A stretch of DNA of 64,000 bases from an uncultured Acetatifactor sp. Lineage in GTDB: Bacteria > Bacillota > Clostridia > Lachnospirales > Lachnospiraceae. The translations under genes and the position numbers were made by a program. Location of the stretch: the NCBI GenBank assembly GCA_910586215.1, contig CAJUGH010000005.1:62001-126000 (forward strand), read 5' to 3'. The notes under the pieces were generated by a model. That model was not told the origin of the DNA and ran no database searches. It saw nothing but the letters and a program-made list of their open reading frames with translations. The stretch's first letter is position 1. Each line of letters opens with the position of its first letter. Below are positions 9,132-18,225 of the stretch, in pieces.

Positions 9132-9822
9132 CTGTTTTTTCTATTAAATTTGTAATGATTATGACAATGGCTGTTTTTGCTTATTACATATTCCCCTTAA
9201 AATATAGGTGGTTTGTCTTGCTTGTCTCCAGCATAGCATTTTACCTGCAAGGTGGAATGAGCATGTTTGTTATAGTGTTAATTACATCAGTTATAACATA
9301 TGTGGCGGCAATCAAGATAGAGAAAATTGATACGGTTAATAGAAAAAAGCAACGTTTTATGCTAATGTCTGTTGTGTTTACAATTTGTGGCCTGCTTGTC
9401 ATAAGCAAAATATATACGTATTTTAACTGGAAAATTACTAATTTTGTAATTCCTATAGGTATATCCTATTATACATTTTCTATGATAAGCTATCTTGCAG
9501 ACGTATATTGGAAAAGGGATAAAGCTGAACAGAGCTTTTTTAAGTATCTTTTATTTATCTTGTTTTTTCCCCAAATAATGCAAGATCCCATCTCCAGGCA
9601 CAATGTGTTAGGAGACCAGCTTTATTAGTTATTGCAGAAAGAGCCAATATTTTTGTTAGTTACGTGTATGGTAATTTAGATCTGTTCGAAACTTCTGGTG
9701 CGATACTAATTGCTACAGGTATCTTATCGATTATTCAGCTTTATTGTGACTTTTCGGGTTATATGGATATTGCGATAGGAATATCACAAGTGTTTGGTGT
9801 TAATATGGAACAAAAATTTGAA
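9128..9822 (+). pseudogene. MBOAT-family O-acyltransferase (AlgI/DltB-like) remnant
   Basis: The first 166 codons encode the N-terminal membrane half of an MBOAT protein, with several hydrophobic segments and an IGISYYTFSMISYLAD block. The frame stops at 9626-9628. Homology resumes at once in another frame (VIAERANIFVSYVYGN, then a CDFSGYMDIAIGIS block), so roughly 20 residues were lost by an internal deletion. The conserved GPIS reads DPIS. The gene then breaks off where IS256-family sequence begins near 9820. An intact enzyme would O-acetylate the exported polysaccharide with an SGNH partner. Not functional as read. Confidence 0.8.
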
Positions 9823-10611
9823 TGAGTTGCGCAGCATGTGGATGACACAGCGCTGGATCTGGGCCTGGGGGAATACGGCCCCGATTGCCTCCTTGAAGCC
9901 GGGCAGGCCGTCCACGCAGAAGAACAGCACATCCTGCACGCCGCGGTTCTTCAGGTCGCCCAGCATCCCCATCCAGAACTTGGAGCTCTCATTGGCGCCT
10001 ACCGTGATGCTGAGGATTTCCTTGTACCCTTCCGTTGTGACGCCCAGCACCACATAGGCCGCCCGGCTCAGGATCCTCCCGTCCTCCCTGACCTTGTAGT
10101 GGATGCAGTCCAGGAACACGAACGGATAGACCGGGCTCAATGGCCTGGACTGCCATTCCCTGATCTCCGGGAGTATCCTGTCTGTAATCTTGCTGACCAT
10201 CTCGGCGGACATCTCTATCCCATAGAGATCCTGGAGCTGGTCATGGATGTCCCTGGTGCTCATCCCCCTGCCATAGAGCGAGATGACCTTCTCCTCAATC
10301 CCGGCCACATCCCTCTGGTATTTGGGGACAATTTTCGGCTCGAACTCGCCGTTCCTGTCCCGGGGGACATCAATCTGGAACTCCCCATACTGGCTCTTGA
10401 GCTTCTTGAGGGAATGGCCATTGCGCTTGTTGGCGCTGTCCATGTCGCCTTTCTGGTTCTTCTCATAGCCCAGGGTTGCGTCCAGCTCTGCCTCCATGAG
10501 CTCCTGCAGGATGTCCTTGAAGCCATCCCTCAGCAGGGTGTAGACATCTGTTACACTACTGATGTTGTTGTCTGCAATAATCTGTCGAATCTGTTCCTTT
10601 GCTACTGGCAT
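9784..10611 (-). pseudogene. IS256-family (mutator) transposase, C-terminally truncated
   Basis: The 275 residues cover the N-terminal DNA-binding part and the first two catalytic aspartates, in FVFLDCIHYK and FFCVDGLPGF. Family homology stops after HMLRNSFK; the last dozen residues come from the antisense of the MBOAT remnant. The third catalytic residue (Glu) and the C-terminal quarter are absent, so it cannot be active. A full IS256 transposase is about 400 residues. The long plus-strand frame across the same bases is only its antisense shadow. Confidence 0.88.
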
Positions 10612-10700
10612 ATAAATACTCCTTTTCGATAAGATTTTCCATATCTAGATTCTTACCAAAAAGGAGTCATTTTTTACCAAAGACACAAACTTTTTTACAC
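9820..10700 (-). mobile_element. Truncated IS256-family insertion sequence
   Basis: The element holds a mutator-type transposase on the minus strand. Only the 5' side seems intact: upstream of the transposase, AT-rich sequence ending near 10700 (GTGTAAAAAAGTTTGTG on the minus strand) resembles an element end. The other end is missing because transposase homology breaks off inside the MBOAT remnant. No target duplication can be seen, so either a deletion after insertion or a recombination removed the left end. Confidence 0.75.
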
Positions 10701-10747
10701 TACCAATGGATTCTAAATATAAAAAATGTCCTTGACAAGGGGAAAAT

Positions 10748-11520
10748 TCAATACAAGTTAATACTCTTTCCTGCAAGCCAACGTTTTAGATCCGTTATTA
10801 GTTGTTGAGTCCTCAATGCCGCACCCTCATCGTTTAAGTGATATTCTGTATCATAAAACATACTGTAATCAAACATGTATTCTCTGTAGTCTGAGATAAA
10901 CGGACAAGATAACTGTTCCTTTAGGTTTTCTTGTGCTGCTACAAATTCATCCTCAGGAGCAGTTAGGATCCCCTTTCCGATTGGATAACCCGCAACCAAC
11001 AATGTTGCCCCTCTGTTGTTTAACCAGGTATTAAGTTCATTTATTCTATTAATGTTAATATCATTTATGACAGGTGGATTTACAGGATTTTTAAATGAAA
11101 AAATTGATCCCTCCCGTTTTACGGATATATCTCCATATAAATTAAATGATTTTCTTGAATATATACCTTCCTCCATCTGATTACCATTATTATTAATCCA
11201 GAGTTCAAGACATTTCTTTAAATATATGGGATACTGTTTTACCATGAATTGAATATCTTTATGGTTCATAAAACGCCACAAGTCTAGGTGGTTTTCTATC
11301 GTGAGCCAAGTTAGAGGTTTATCGGAAACCATGCCATCACCGCCAAAATAAGAATGACAGATAATATATATCTCCTTCACAAACATTTATTTTTGCCATT
11401 TCTTCATGAAATGCATTACCTAGGCCACCATGTAACCCCAAATTAACTACTGGTAATCCAAATGCTTCTTCTATCTGCTCTGACTGAAAACCAAAAGCCA
11501 CATTTGAATTACCGATCAGG
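10748..11520 (-). pseudogene. SGNH-hydrolase-like acyltransferase (AlgX/DltD-like) remnant
   Basis: On the minus strand a GNSNVAFGF motif (block I of SGNH esterases) at about 11500 is followed by NLGLHGGLGNAF, then a frame change near 11365 in a TA-repeat-rich spot, then a 212-codon frame ending at 10748 that contains YDTEYHLNDEGA, the block V Asp-x-x-His-like region. These proteins partner MBOAT proteins in O-acetylation of exported glycans. The extreme N-terminus is missing; the sequence is fused directly to an MBOAT remnant at about 11520. Confidence 0.7.
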
Positions 11521-12154
11521 CAAGTCCATCCGAAACCACAACTTTCATAAATAACCCATATGCCATTGTCAAAAGGCCTTCCCTCGCATTTTCTACATTA
11601 AAATAAGTTGGGGTTTTCAGTTGTTTCATTAAATTCTTGGAACGCTCTATTGGTCCTGCTACCAGTTGTGGGAAAAAACAAACAACGCATATCGAAGAAA
11701 ATTTTTTTCTGCTTTTATTTCTCCCCTGTATACATCAATTGTATATCCTATTGCTTGGAAGATGTAAAACGAAATACCAACCGGGAGCAAAATACTAAAT
11801 TTCGGAAATACTCTTTGTGAGCCAATGTTTTTCAAAATACGATTTATAGTGGCAACAATAAATTCAAAATACTTGAAATAAAAAAGCGTCAATAGATTTA
11901 AACCTATGCTTATTACAACACAAGTCTTACGCCATCTTTTACCCCCCCATTCGGTTCATGGCTATTCCGGCACTATATGTAATCATTGTAGAAAAAAGAA
12001 TCAAAAAAACATATGATGGATTCCAGCACATATAAAAATAGTAACTTGATAGCAACAACCAAATATACCTTATCCTAGCGGGAATCAAAAAATATATAAA
12101 AAATACTACCGGATAAAAAACAAGAAATTCTACTGAATTAAAAACCATGTCCAA
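11521..12154 (-). pseudogene. Second MBOAT O-acyltransferase remnant, fused to the SGNH remnant
   Basis: Begins at 12154 with a typical MBOAT N-terminus (FNSVEFLVFYPVVFF). The frame breaks at a G7 run (11942-11948 as C on the plus strand), and continues in another frame (LLPVGISFYIFQAIGYTID). It breaks again near 11675, then reads QLVAGPIERSKNL and ENAREGLLTMAYGLF, all conserved MBOAT landmarks. At about 11520 the MBOAT sequence ends and SGNH sequence follows at once, so the C-terminal half of one gene and the start of the next were deleted together. It faces the plus-strand MBOAT remnant at 9128. Confidence 0.75.
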
Positions 12155-12376
12155 CTCTCTCTAACAGAATAATCTATCTCTTCTGCCTAATCTGTCCTTT
12201 AACATTTCATTTACAAATTGTTATATTAAATGAAAGAAAAGTATATTGAGGGTGCGGTTATGCCGTGTTAAGATGCCGCTTTAACAGCGAATAAAATCCA
12301 GGAATTAAAAGAAATCCTCCAAAAAGACGGGATTATATCTTCTTACCTTGATTACCTCCACCATTATGCACCAAAG
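12155..12376. other. Intergenic stretch without a recognisable gene
   Basis: About 220 bases between the MBOAT remnant and the aminotransferase. On the plus strand an open stretch from about 12270 has protein-like composition (KIQELKEILQKDGI) but no start codon or ribosome site and no recognisable family; it is probably another fragment. Confidence 0.3.
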
Positions 12377-13468
12377 TCAATACTCATTTACAGCTGTAAT
12401 TACGGCATCAACATCATTTGACTTCATGCCATTATAAACAGGAAGGCTCACTTCATGTTGCGCGATATATGATGCAACTGGGTAATCTTCCCACATATGC
12501 CCTTGTTCTGCATAACATTCTGCCACATACGGCGGTATCGGATAATGAATCTGTGTTTTTATACCCTTTGCTTCCAAATACTTTTGAAAATGCTTTTGAT
12601 CATCCACAATAAGCGGAAACAGATGAAATACATGTGTGGCTGCCGACTCAATATAGGGTAGCCGCACCCTCTTATTTGTTATTCCATTCATATATTTTTC
12701 TGCTATCGACTGTCTTATCGCATTGCATTCATCTAGATGCTCCAAACCAACGGAAAGTACTGCCGCCTGAATTTCATCCAGCCTGCTGTTCCTGCCTATG
12801 CTCTCGTTGTGATATTTTAAACGACTGCCATAATTTCTAAGCATTCTCAATTTATCAGCCAATTCATCGTTATTTGTCACTATCGCCCCTGCATCACCTA
12901 AAGCACCAAGCGGCTTTGTAGGGTAAAATGAGAATGCGGCTAATGTACCTTGCGTACCAGTAAGGCATCCTTTCCATTTTGCGCCATGACACTGTGCACA
13001 ATCTTCTAGGATATACAATCCGTATTTTTCGGCGATGGAAAGGATTGCGTCCATGTCGCAGGCCTGGCCATATAGGTGAACAGGGATAATTGCTTTTGTA
13101 TGTTTCGTTATTGCTGCCTCTATCTTGCTACAATCAATTAATAAAGTATCGTCTTTGCTGTCTACATATACTGGCTTGGCTCCGTTTTCTGTAACGCCTA
13201 AAACAGAAGCGATATATGTACTGGCCGGAACAATAACTTCATCTCCAACGCCAATACCAAGCGCCCGCACAGCCAGAATCAAGGCGTCTGTCCCGCTGTT
13301 TACTCCAATGCAGTGTTTTACACCAAGATACGATGCAAATGACCGCTCGAAAGTTTCCAACTCCGGTCCCAAGATATACCATCCGGAGCGGAGCACACGG
13401 AGCGCTGCTGCTTCATATTCTGAACCGTAGAGATTATAATTACTCTTCAGACTTGTGTATTCGATCAT
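12377..13468 (-). CDS. fdtB: DegT-family dTDP-3-keto-6-deoxyhexose transaminase (FdtB/QdtB-like)
   Basis: A 363-residue PLP aminotransferase with the PLP lysine at Lys185 in SFYPTKPLGALGD and the PLP-stacking aspartate in EDCAQCHGA. The overall sequence resembles enzymes that aminate C3 of dTDP-3-keto-6-deoxyhexoses to give Fuc3N or Qui3N. The matching ketoisomerase (FdtA-like) is at 19791 in the same operon, and an LpxD-like N-acyltransferase precedes it at 13789. The rml genes for dTDP-4-keto-6-deoxyglucose are not in the window and must be elsewhere. It is the last intact gene of the minus-strand operon. Confidence 0.8.
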   Translation of the reverse strand: MIEYTSLKSNYNLYGSEYEAAALRVLRSGWYILGPELETFERSFASYLGVKHCIGVNSGTDALILAVRALGIGVGDEVIVPASTYIASVLGVTENGAKPVYVDSKDDTLLIDCSKIEAAITKHTKAIIPVHLYGQACDMDAILSIAEKYGLYILEDCAQCHGAKWKGCLTGTQGTLAAFSFYPTKPLGALGDAGAIVTNNDELADKLRMLRNYGSRLKYHNESIGRNSRLDEIQAAVLSVGLEHLDECNAIRQSIAEKYMNGITNKRVRLPYIESAATHVFHLFPLIVDDQKHFQKYLEAKGIKTQIHYPIPPYVAECYAEQGHMWEDYPVASYIAQHEVSLPVYNGMKSNDVDAVITAVNEY

Positions 13469-13506
13469 ATAAGATTACTTCCTTTTCCTTTTTTGAAAAT
13501 ATAATT

Positions 13507-13753
13507 TCACAGCAAGTTGTCATCAATCCATTTTACTGCATCTGCGGCAATTTTCAAGTCAAATTTACGCGCAAAAAAAAGTTCGGACTCTTAAGCCATG
13601 TTTCATTGCCTCTCTGAATTTCGTACATATCTATAATATAAGGATGACCTGTCACTTCCTTCCCCTCTGGCGCGAAGTTACAAAAAGCAGGTGCTGTACC
13701 TGCTCAATATTTTTATGTACTATAAATAATGCCGCAAACTTAAAGTCTGACAT
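13507..13753 (-). pseudogene. Remnant of a GT14-like (core-2/I-branching) glycosyltransferase
   Basis: On the minus strand an ATG at 13753 opens a short frame (KFAALFIVHKNIEQV), the usual start of GT14 enzymes. After a frame change near 13655 the sequence reads GHPYIIDMYEIQRGNE, and after another at an A8 run near 13575 it reads FARKFDLKIAADAVKWI before a stop at 13507. FARKFD-like ends are typical of GT14 proteins. The middle of the gene is absent, so two ends were joined by a deletion. This fills the otherwise empty 320-base gap between 13469 and 13788. Confidence 0.45.
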
Positions 13754-13788
13754 GGCATTCTCTTGGTTATGAAATGTCACATTCGTAT

Positions 13789-14700
13789 TCATTTTCTCAT
13801 GTCATCCATATATTTTTTCAAGAACTTATCGTGCGTTATCGCAAAGTTTCCGCTTACATGCTTCCCTCTTCTTACACTAGTTGCCACCACCGATCCTAAT
13901 GAAACAAAGGCATTACTTCCAACATGTATCACATTACTGATTGTGGCATTTGGTCCAATGGACGCTCCATCCCCAATTCTTGAATAACCGGAAATACTGA
14001 CACAATTTGGCATACGAACTTTACGTCCTATTTTTACACCATGCGAAACATAGCAAAGGCTGCCTATTTTAGTTTCTTCTCCTATTTCCGTGTCTTCATA
14101 TGGAAAAGCCGCCCTTTCTATACAGGTATTACTCCCTATCTCGACTCCTTTTCTGAGTATAATGCCTCCAATTTGAGCTGTCATAGTAAGTTTTCCATCT
14201 ATTTCCTTATAATCATACCCCGGGCCACCTATAACGGCGCCGCTTCTTATGATTACATTGTCTTCAATAATTACATTTTCCTTGATATCCACAAAATTTT
14301 CTATGATAACATTTGCTCCAATTTTGACATTCATCGTTGCAATAGCAGCCAATGGAGAGACATTGCTACTACTATCAATAAGCGTTTTCTCCTCTTTTCG
14401 TTTATAAGCATCTGTAGTTGATAAAAAGTTATGTATCTGATAGAACTTCGTTCTTGGGCATAATGAAATGCAAACTCCTTTATCCATGTCATAGATCTTC
14501 TTTGCCAGATCCCTTGTCGTAATAACCACGGCAACCGAATCATCCAGTTTTCCAAGGTATGATTCATCCATTACAAACACACATCTATTGCTGCCAGAGT
14601 ATCCCGAGATTAAAATCCCCATGGAATCGAAATCCTTGTCTCTGACTATCTCCGATGTCGTGTCTCCCATTTCCTCCAAAATTTTACTTAACAGCACCAT
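13789..14700 (-). CDS. LpxD-like left-handed beta-helix N-acyltransferase (third)
   Basis: A 303-residue protein with an N-terminal domain to about residue 110 and hexapeptide repeats after it (VIIEDNVIIRSGAVIG, SRIGDGASIGPNATI). The probable catalytic histidine is in YVSHGVKIG near residue 220. It is related to the protein at 5130 and ends in the same VSGNFAI-H block. It sits just downstream of an FkbH, ACP, VOC set and upstream of an FdtB aminotransferase. I therefore infer that it transfers an ACP-bound acyl group to the 3-amino group of a dTDP-Fuc3N-type sugar. LpxD enzymes use acyl-ACP, which supports this. Confidence 0.78.
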   Translation of the reverse strand: MVLLSKILEEMGDTTSEIVRDKDFDSMGILISGYSGSNRCVFVMDESYLGKLDDSVAVVITTRDLAKKIYDMDKGVCISLCPRTKFYQIHNFLSTTDAYKRKEEKTLIDSSSNVSPLAAIATMNVKIGANVIIENFVDIKENVIIEDNVIIRSGAVIGGPGYDYKEIDGKLTMTAQIGGIILRKGVEIGSNTCIERAAFPYEDTEIGEETKIGSLCYVSHGVKIGRKVRMPNCVSISGYSRIGDGASIGPNATISNVIHVGSNAFVSLGSVVATSVRRGKHVSGNFAITHDKFLKKYMDDMRK

Positions 14701-14717
14701 ATCACCTCACAACCATT

Positions 14718-15107
14718 TCACATCTCCACAAGTTCAATAAGTTCCACTCCTAAGCAAGACAAAAAAGCTACTCTTTTTCCATTAAGGCATATTGCTTTCT
14801 CCGGGGGTCTGACAAGTATATACCCCCCCCATCTTAAATCATCAATAGTCTTGTCCAGATATTCTGTACAGTAACAAATATGGTAAGGACTATTTCTGTA
14901 CTTTTTTAATAGCGGATAATAATCTGATGACTCATCAATGGGTTGAACTAATTCTATCCTGTATGAATCATTTACCATGAAAACAATTAAAGCCTTTCTG
15001 TTATGATCCTCCTGAATATCTTGTTCCATATCGTATCCGAGTCTAATGAATGCGGCAGTACTTTTTTTGATATTTTTTACCATATACCCAATATGATGTA
15101 TTTTCAT
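14718..15107 (-). CDS. VOC (glyoxalase/methylmalonyl-CoA-epimerase-like) protein
   Basis: A 129-residue single VOC module. The start KIHHIGYMV, the central YHICY and the end ELIELVE provide the His/Glu metal ligands typical of this fold. The gap to the ACP gene is 2 bases. In this context it may epimerise or otherwise modify an acyl group held on ACP or CoA, but the substrate is unknown. A G8 run on the coding strand (14823-14830) encodes Trp-Gly-Gly; a slip there would remove the last third of the protein, including the final metal ligand. Confidence 0.75.
   Translation of the reverse strand: MKIHHIGYMVKNIKKSTAAFIRLGYDMEQDIQEDHNRKALIVFMVNDSYRIELVQPIDESSDYYPLLKKYRNSPYHICYCTEYLDKTIDDLRWGGYILVRPPEKAICLNGKRVAFLSCLGVELIELVEM
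14823..14830 (-). repeat. G8 homopolymer tract (C8 on plus strand) in the VOC gene
   Basis: Eight G on the coding strand, read as Trp-Gly-Gly with the gene in frame. It is the second of four eight-base G tracts in coding sequence in this window. Confidence 0.7.
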
Positions 15108-15109
15108 CC

Positions 15110-15349
15110 CTAGACCCTTTCTATGATTACATTGATCAATTGATCAATTGATTCTATTTCCGCACTATCTTCAACATCCATCCTAATTCCAAATTCTTCC
15201 TCTACAGATAAGAGAATATGGATATTTTGGAGGGAATCCCATCCGGCGATTTCGTTTAATTTTGTATTTTCATCTAAACAAATATTATCATCATCCAGGA
15301 CCTCCCTAAATATGACTGACAATTTTTCCAGAATTTCCTTTTTATTCAT
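15110..15349 (-). CDS. Acyl carrier protein
   Basis: A 79-residue acidic helical protein. The phosphopantetheine attachment serine is in GWDSLQ near residue 38, the canonical DSL motif. The start overlaps the FkbH stop by 8 bases and the VOC gene follows 2 bases later, so all three should be made together. ACP next to FkbH is the standard arrangement for making glyceryl-ACP from 1,3-bisphosphoglycerate in polyketide pathways. Here no polyketide synthase is present, so the carried unit most likely goes to a sugar. Confidence 0.9.
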   Translation of the reverse strand: MNKKEILEKLSVIFREVLDDDNICLDENTKLNEIAGWDSLQNIHILLSVEEEFGIRMDVEDSAEIESIDQLINVIIERV

Positions 15350-17150
15350 TGCCTTTTACCTCCTCCACTAGAATATGAGTATTTTTATTTACGTAATCAG
15401 TCGTGACATCATATTTCCATACTGTGCTGTCGCCTTTGTCCTCAAACAGTAAAAAACCCATTTCGCGATAGTGTTCCTTTACCATCTCATTTTTGTCCGT
15501 ACGGTAATAGTAGCCTAAAATTGTCTTTACCCCCCGATTCAAGCATTGGCGATATAAGATATCCATCATTGCCTTTTCCAGGTCTCTCTTTAGGACTCTG
15601 CAACTCATAAGCCATTCATCTATATGAAAGGTAACCTTGTCCGCATCAATATGTCCGAAGATCACGGATACCAGGCCGTTGTCACCAAACTTATCACTTA
15701 ATTTCCCATAGAGTGTAATAAAATTTTCCTTTTGCGCTATTTCTTCTATGTCAGCTCTGGAACATCGTTTTGTTGTCAGATTGAATTGATTGCTTTTATT
15801 CGTTAATTGTGCAATTCGGGAATAATACTGGGAAGAAAAACTGCCTATCTCAGCTTTCATCTCAAGAGATTGAAGGAAATCGTCATAGTTAGAATAGTGA
15901 TGCTGATTTTTTCCCCTTAATTCAGCTTCCGCGTACATTTTTCCTCTCATACGGTCTTCATTGGAAATGCCAATGCATTCAAAGTAACCTGCCCTGTCTA
16001 TTTCTTGAATATAATATTCCGGTTTACTCAGCTCTGGAATTCCAATCTTACTGTCATATAATCGTACTTCTTCTCTTTCACCAGGATTATCATCAAGAAA
16101 AACAAAGGAATCGGAGCCAAGCTTTAAGTCTAAGGCTATCTCTCTCATATTTTGACTTTTAGGGTTCCAGTTCGCTTTGATTGATGAAAAATCCTTTGCG
16201 GATAAGACAGACTCTTTTTTTTGTAATCCTATTGTCACATTTCTTTCATCATTTTTAGAATTGATTGCCAATATCACGCCCAGCTCTTTTTGCTCACACA
16301 AATATGCCTGTATATCCGTATACATCTGACCGACAGAAGTATCTCTCCCTATCTGTATTTCCTCTGGTCCGTCTTCCGCAAGGACTCCCCCCCATAAGGT
16401 ATTGTCCAAGTCAGTGACAATTACCTTTTTATTTTTTCCGTAGACCGCCTTAATTATCCTATATACATTGTACGCTAACTCCGGAATTGCCGAAACAGCC
16501 ATTGAATATTTATACATATACCAATAATAGGGGTCGCTCCATGCATTTAAGCCGTATTGAGCTGACAAATAATTTGTGTCGCATATATAAAAACTACTGT
16601 TGTCATTTGCATAGCAATTTATCTTTTCATTTAGTTTCGATATAAAATGAGTTTTGCCCCTGTAATCATATGAATCCATATTGCCAAGCAAACGATAACG
16701 CGGATATTCAAAATTATTCTGTATAACCACGCACTTATACTTGGCAGAAATGGCATCCCATATTTCTTTAAAATGACTGTAATTATTCTCCAATTTCCTT
16801 GACACTTCCGCTTCGCTGTCAGAAACTGCGGGAAACTCTATAATATTATAGATGCTGGTACATATATAAATAATATCGGGCTTAAATGCATCTAATTTTT
16901 CATTTTCAAATACGACATCTTCCCAGTACTTGCCATATTCTGATTCATATATATGAATATGAAACCCTTCGTTTAACAGAAATAATTCTATTATGTCAGC
17001 AATATCCTTTGTAGTAGAACCTCCTAGAATTGCTATATTTAAAGATATACTGCTTTTATGTTTTTCTTGATTATTGAGAAGTGCTTTTCGTAATGCCTTT
17101 TTCTTTCTTAATAGCATCTGGGAAGAAAAAGGGTATTCTAATTCTCTCAT
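15342..17150 (-). CDS. FkbH-like HAD-superfamily protein (glyceryl-ACP forming)
   Basis: A 602-residue protein. The N-terminal 220 residues look like the SGNH-like domain common in long FkbH proteins (AILGGSTTKDIADI). The HAD domain begins at DLDNTLWGGV (nucleophile region, about residue 247), with the acidic DDNPGEREEV motif near residue 355. A C-terminal GNAT-like domain follows (from about 440). FkbH enzymes dephosphorylate 1,3-bisphosphoglycerate and load a glyceryl group on a partner ACP, which is encoded next. It overlaps the ACP gene by 8 bases. A G7 run at 16387-16393 encodes the conserved Trp-Gly-Gly. Confidence 0.85.
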   Translation of the reverse strand: MRELEYPFSSQMLLRKKKALRKALLNNQEKHKSSISLNIAILGGSTTKDIADIIELFLLNEGFHIHIYESEYGKYWEDVVFENEKLDAFKPDIIYICTSIYNIIEFPAVSDSEAEVSRKLENNYSHFKEIWDAISAKYKCVVIQNNFEYPRYRLLGNMDSYDYRGKTHFISKLNEKINCYANDNSSFYICDTNYLSAQYGLNAWSDPYYWYMYKYSMAVSAIPELAYNVYRIIKAVYGKNKKVIVTDLDNTLWGGVLAEDGPEEIQIGRDTSVGQMYTDIQAYLCEQKELGVILAINSKNDERNVTIGLQKKESVLSAKDFSSIKANWNPKSQNMREIALDLKLGSDSFVFLDDNPGEREEVRLYDSKIGIPELSKPEYYIQEIDRAGYFECIGISNEDRMRGKMYAEAELRGKNQHHYSNYDDFLQSLEMKAEIGSFSSQYYSRIAQLTNKSNQFNLTTKRCSRADIEEIAQKENFITLYGKLSDKFGDNGLVSVIFGHIDADKVTFHIDEWLMSCRVLKRDLEKAMMDILYRQCLNRGVKTILGYYYRTDKNEMVKEHYREMGFLLFEDKGDSTVWKYDVTTDYVNKNTHILVEEVKGNE

Positions 17151-17160
17151 ACTGATAACC

Positions 17161-18225
17161 TCACTTAAAAAATTGTTCCAGCATTGTATAATTCTGTTCG
17201 GCTGCTTCTATTATTTCTTCTGGCAATTTGATTTTTTCATTTTCATACTTTTCTATTAACCTTGTCATTTCAGAAGCAGATACCTTATCAAGGTTACATG
17301 CCCGTTCAGGATAGCCAATTCTATTATAATAAATTTTTGTTTTGTCGTATTGTGCCGCAAAAGCGAAAACCGATTTGCCCAATACACATGAAACTATTCC
17401 GGTATGGAGTTTTGGTGTAATCACAATATCTGTTTCATTTAAGACGGATAATAATTGCTCAGGAGATTTATAATCAAACGCAAATGTCTTATCTTCTGGA
17501 AAAGACCTTGTAAACTCCAAGAAATCTTTTCTGTCTGTATTTATACCATCTGTAGTTATTACAAATAAATAGTCATTTCCCATAAAAGGCTTCAGTGCCT
17601 CTATAACCTTGTTTTTCCATTGCTGTGTATTAAAAAACAATACAAACATTACCTTGCTTTGACCCTTTTTACTTTTAATCTTTTTACTTTCGGCACATTC
17701 CCATATTAGGTTGTATTTCAAAAGTACCTGAGAGCAATCTGCTGTGATACTGATCTTGTTGCTACATCCTACTTTTCTCAGCAACTCATACGACTCCGTG
17801 TCCCGAACCGTAACCAAAGCCGAATAATTCGCTATTCTTTTTAATGCACCGCTCAAAACTCGATACTCATAAGGGCCTATCCCTTGCCCTAATAATACCA
17901 TAGGTTTGCCGGTAAAGCTGTACAGCAATCCTGGTAAATAATAATAAATAAGCCTTTGCAGTGACTTTGCAAAAGAGCCACTATACCATTTCTCTATATA
18001 GCCTAAATATCCTCCTGGAACATATATAAATGCATCTGTTCGTACTAATCTCCATATATAATTCCTCAAAGTATCGTGTCTCTTAAATCTGGAAATGCTT
18101 ACGTCCGGAATAATTGATTTTATTTTTTCTACAAGCAATTCTTCCAATAATACATCGCCAAAATTAGTTTCTTCTACCGATGTGGCACCGCATAATACAA
18201 TTTTACGAATTCTGTTTTCCTTCAT
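17161..18225 (-). CDS. Polysaccharide pyruvyltransferase family protein (CsaB/WcaK-like)
   Basis: A 354-residue GT-B-like protein with the family start (LCGATSVEETNFGDVLL), the G-GIGPYE block near residue 115, and the late PKLHTGIV segment with the conserved Lys-Leu-His. Such enzymes add ketal pyruvate from phosphoenolpyruvate to a sugar or wall polymer; some members act as glycosyltransferases. The start overlaps the flippase gene by 23 bases. It would give the polysaccharide a negative charge. Which sugar is modified is unknown. Confidence 0.8.
   Translation of the reverse strand: MKENRIRKIVLCGATSVEETNFGDVLLEELLVEKIKSIIPDVSISRFKRHDTLRNYIWRLVRTDAFIYVPGGYLGYIEKWYSGSFAKSLQRLIYYYLPGLLYSFTGKPMVLLGQGIGPYEYRVLSGALKRIANYSALVTVRDTESYELLRKVGCSNKISITADCSQVLLKYNLIWECAESKKIKSKKGQSKVMFVLFFNTQQWKNKVIEALKPFMGNDYLFVITTDGINTDRKDFLEFTRSFPEDKTFAFDYKSPEQLLSVLNETDIVITPKLHTGIVSCVLGKSVFAFAAQYDKTKIYYNRIGYPERACNLDKVSASEMTRLIEKYENEKIKLPEEIIEAAEQNYTMLEQFFK

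Noticed and set aside
9838..10632. Long plus-strand open frame (264 codons)
   Set aside because: It is exactly antisense to the IS256-family transposase, which has clear family motifs; the plus-strand translation has no recognisable domain.
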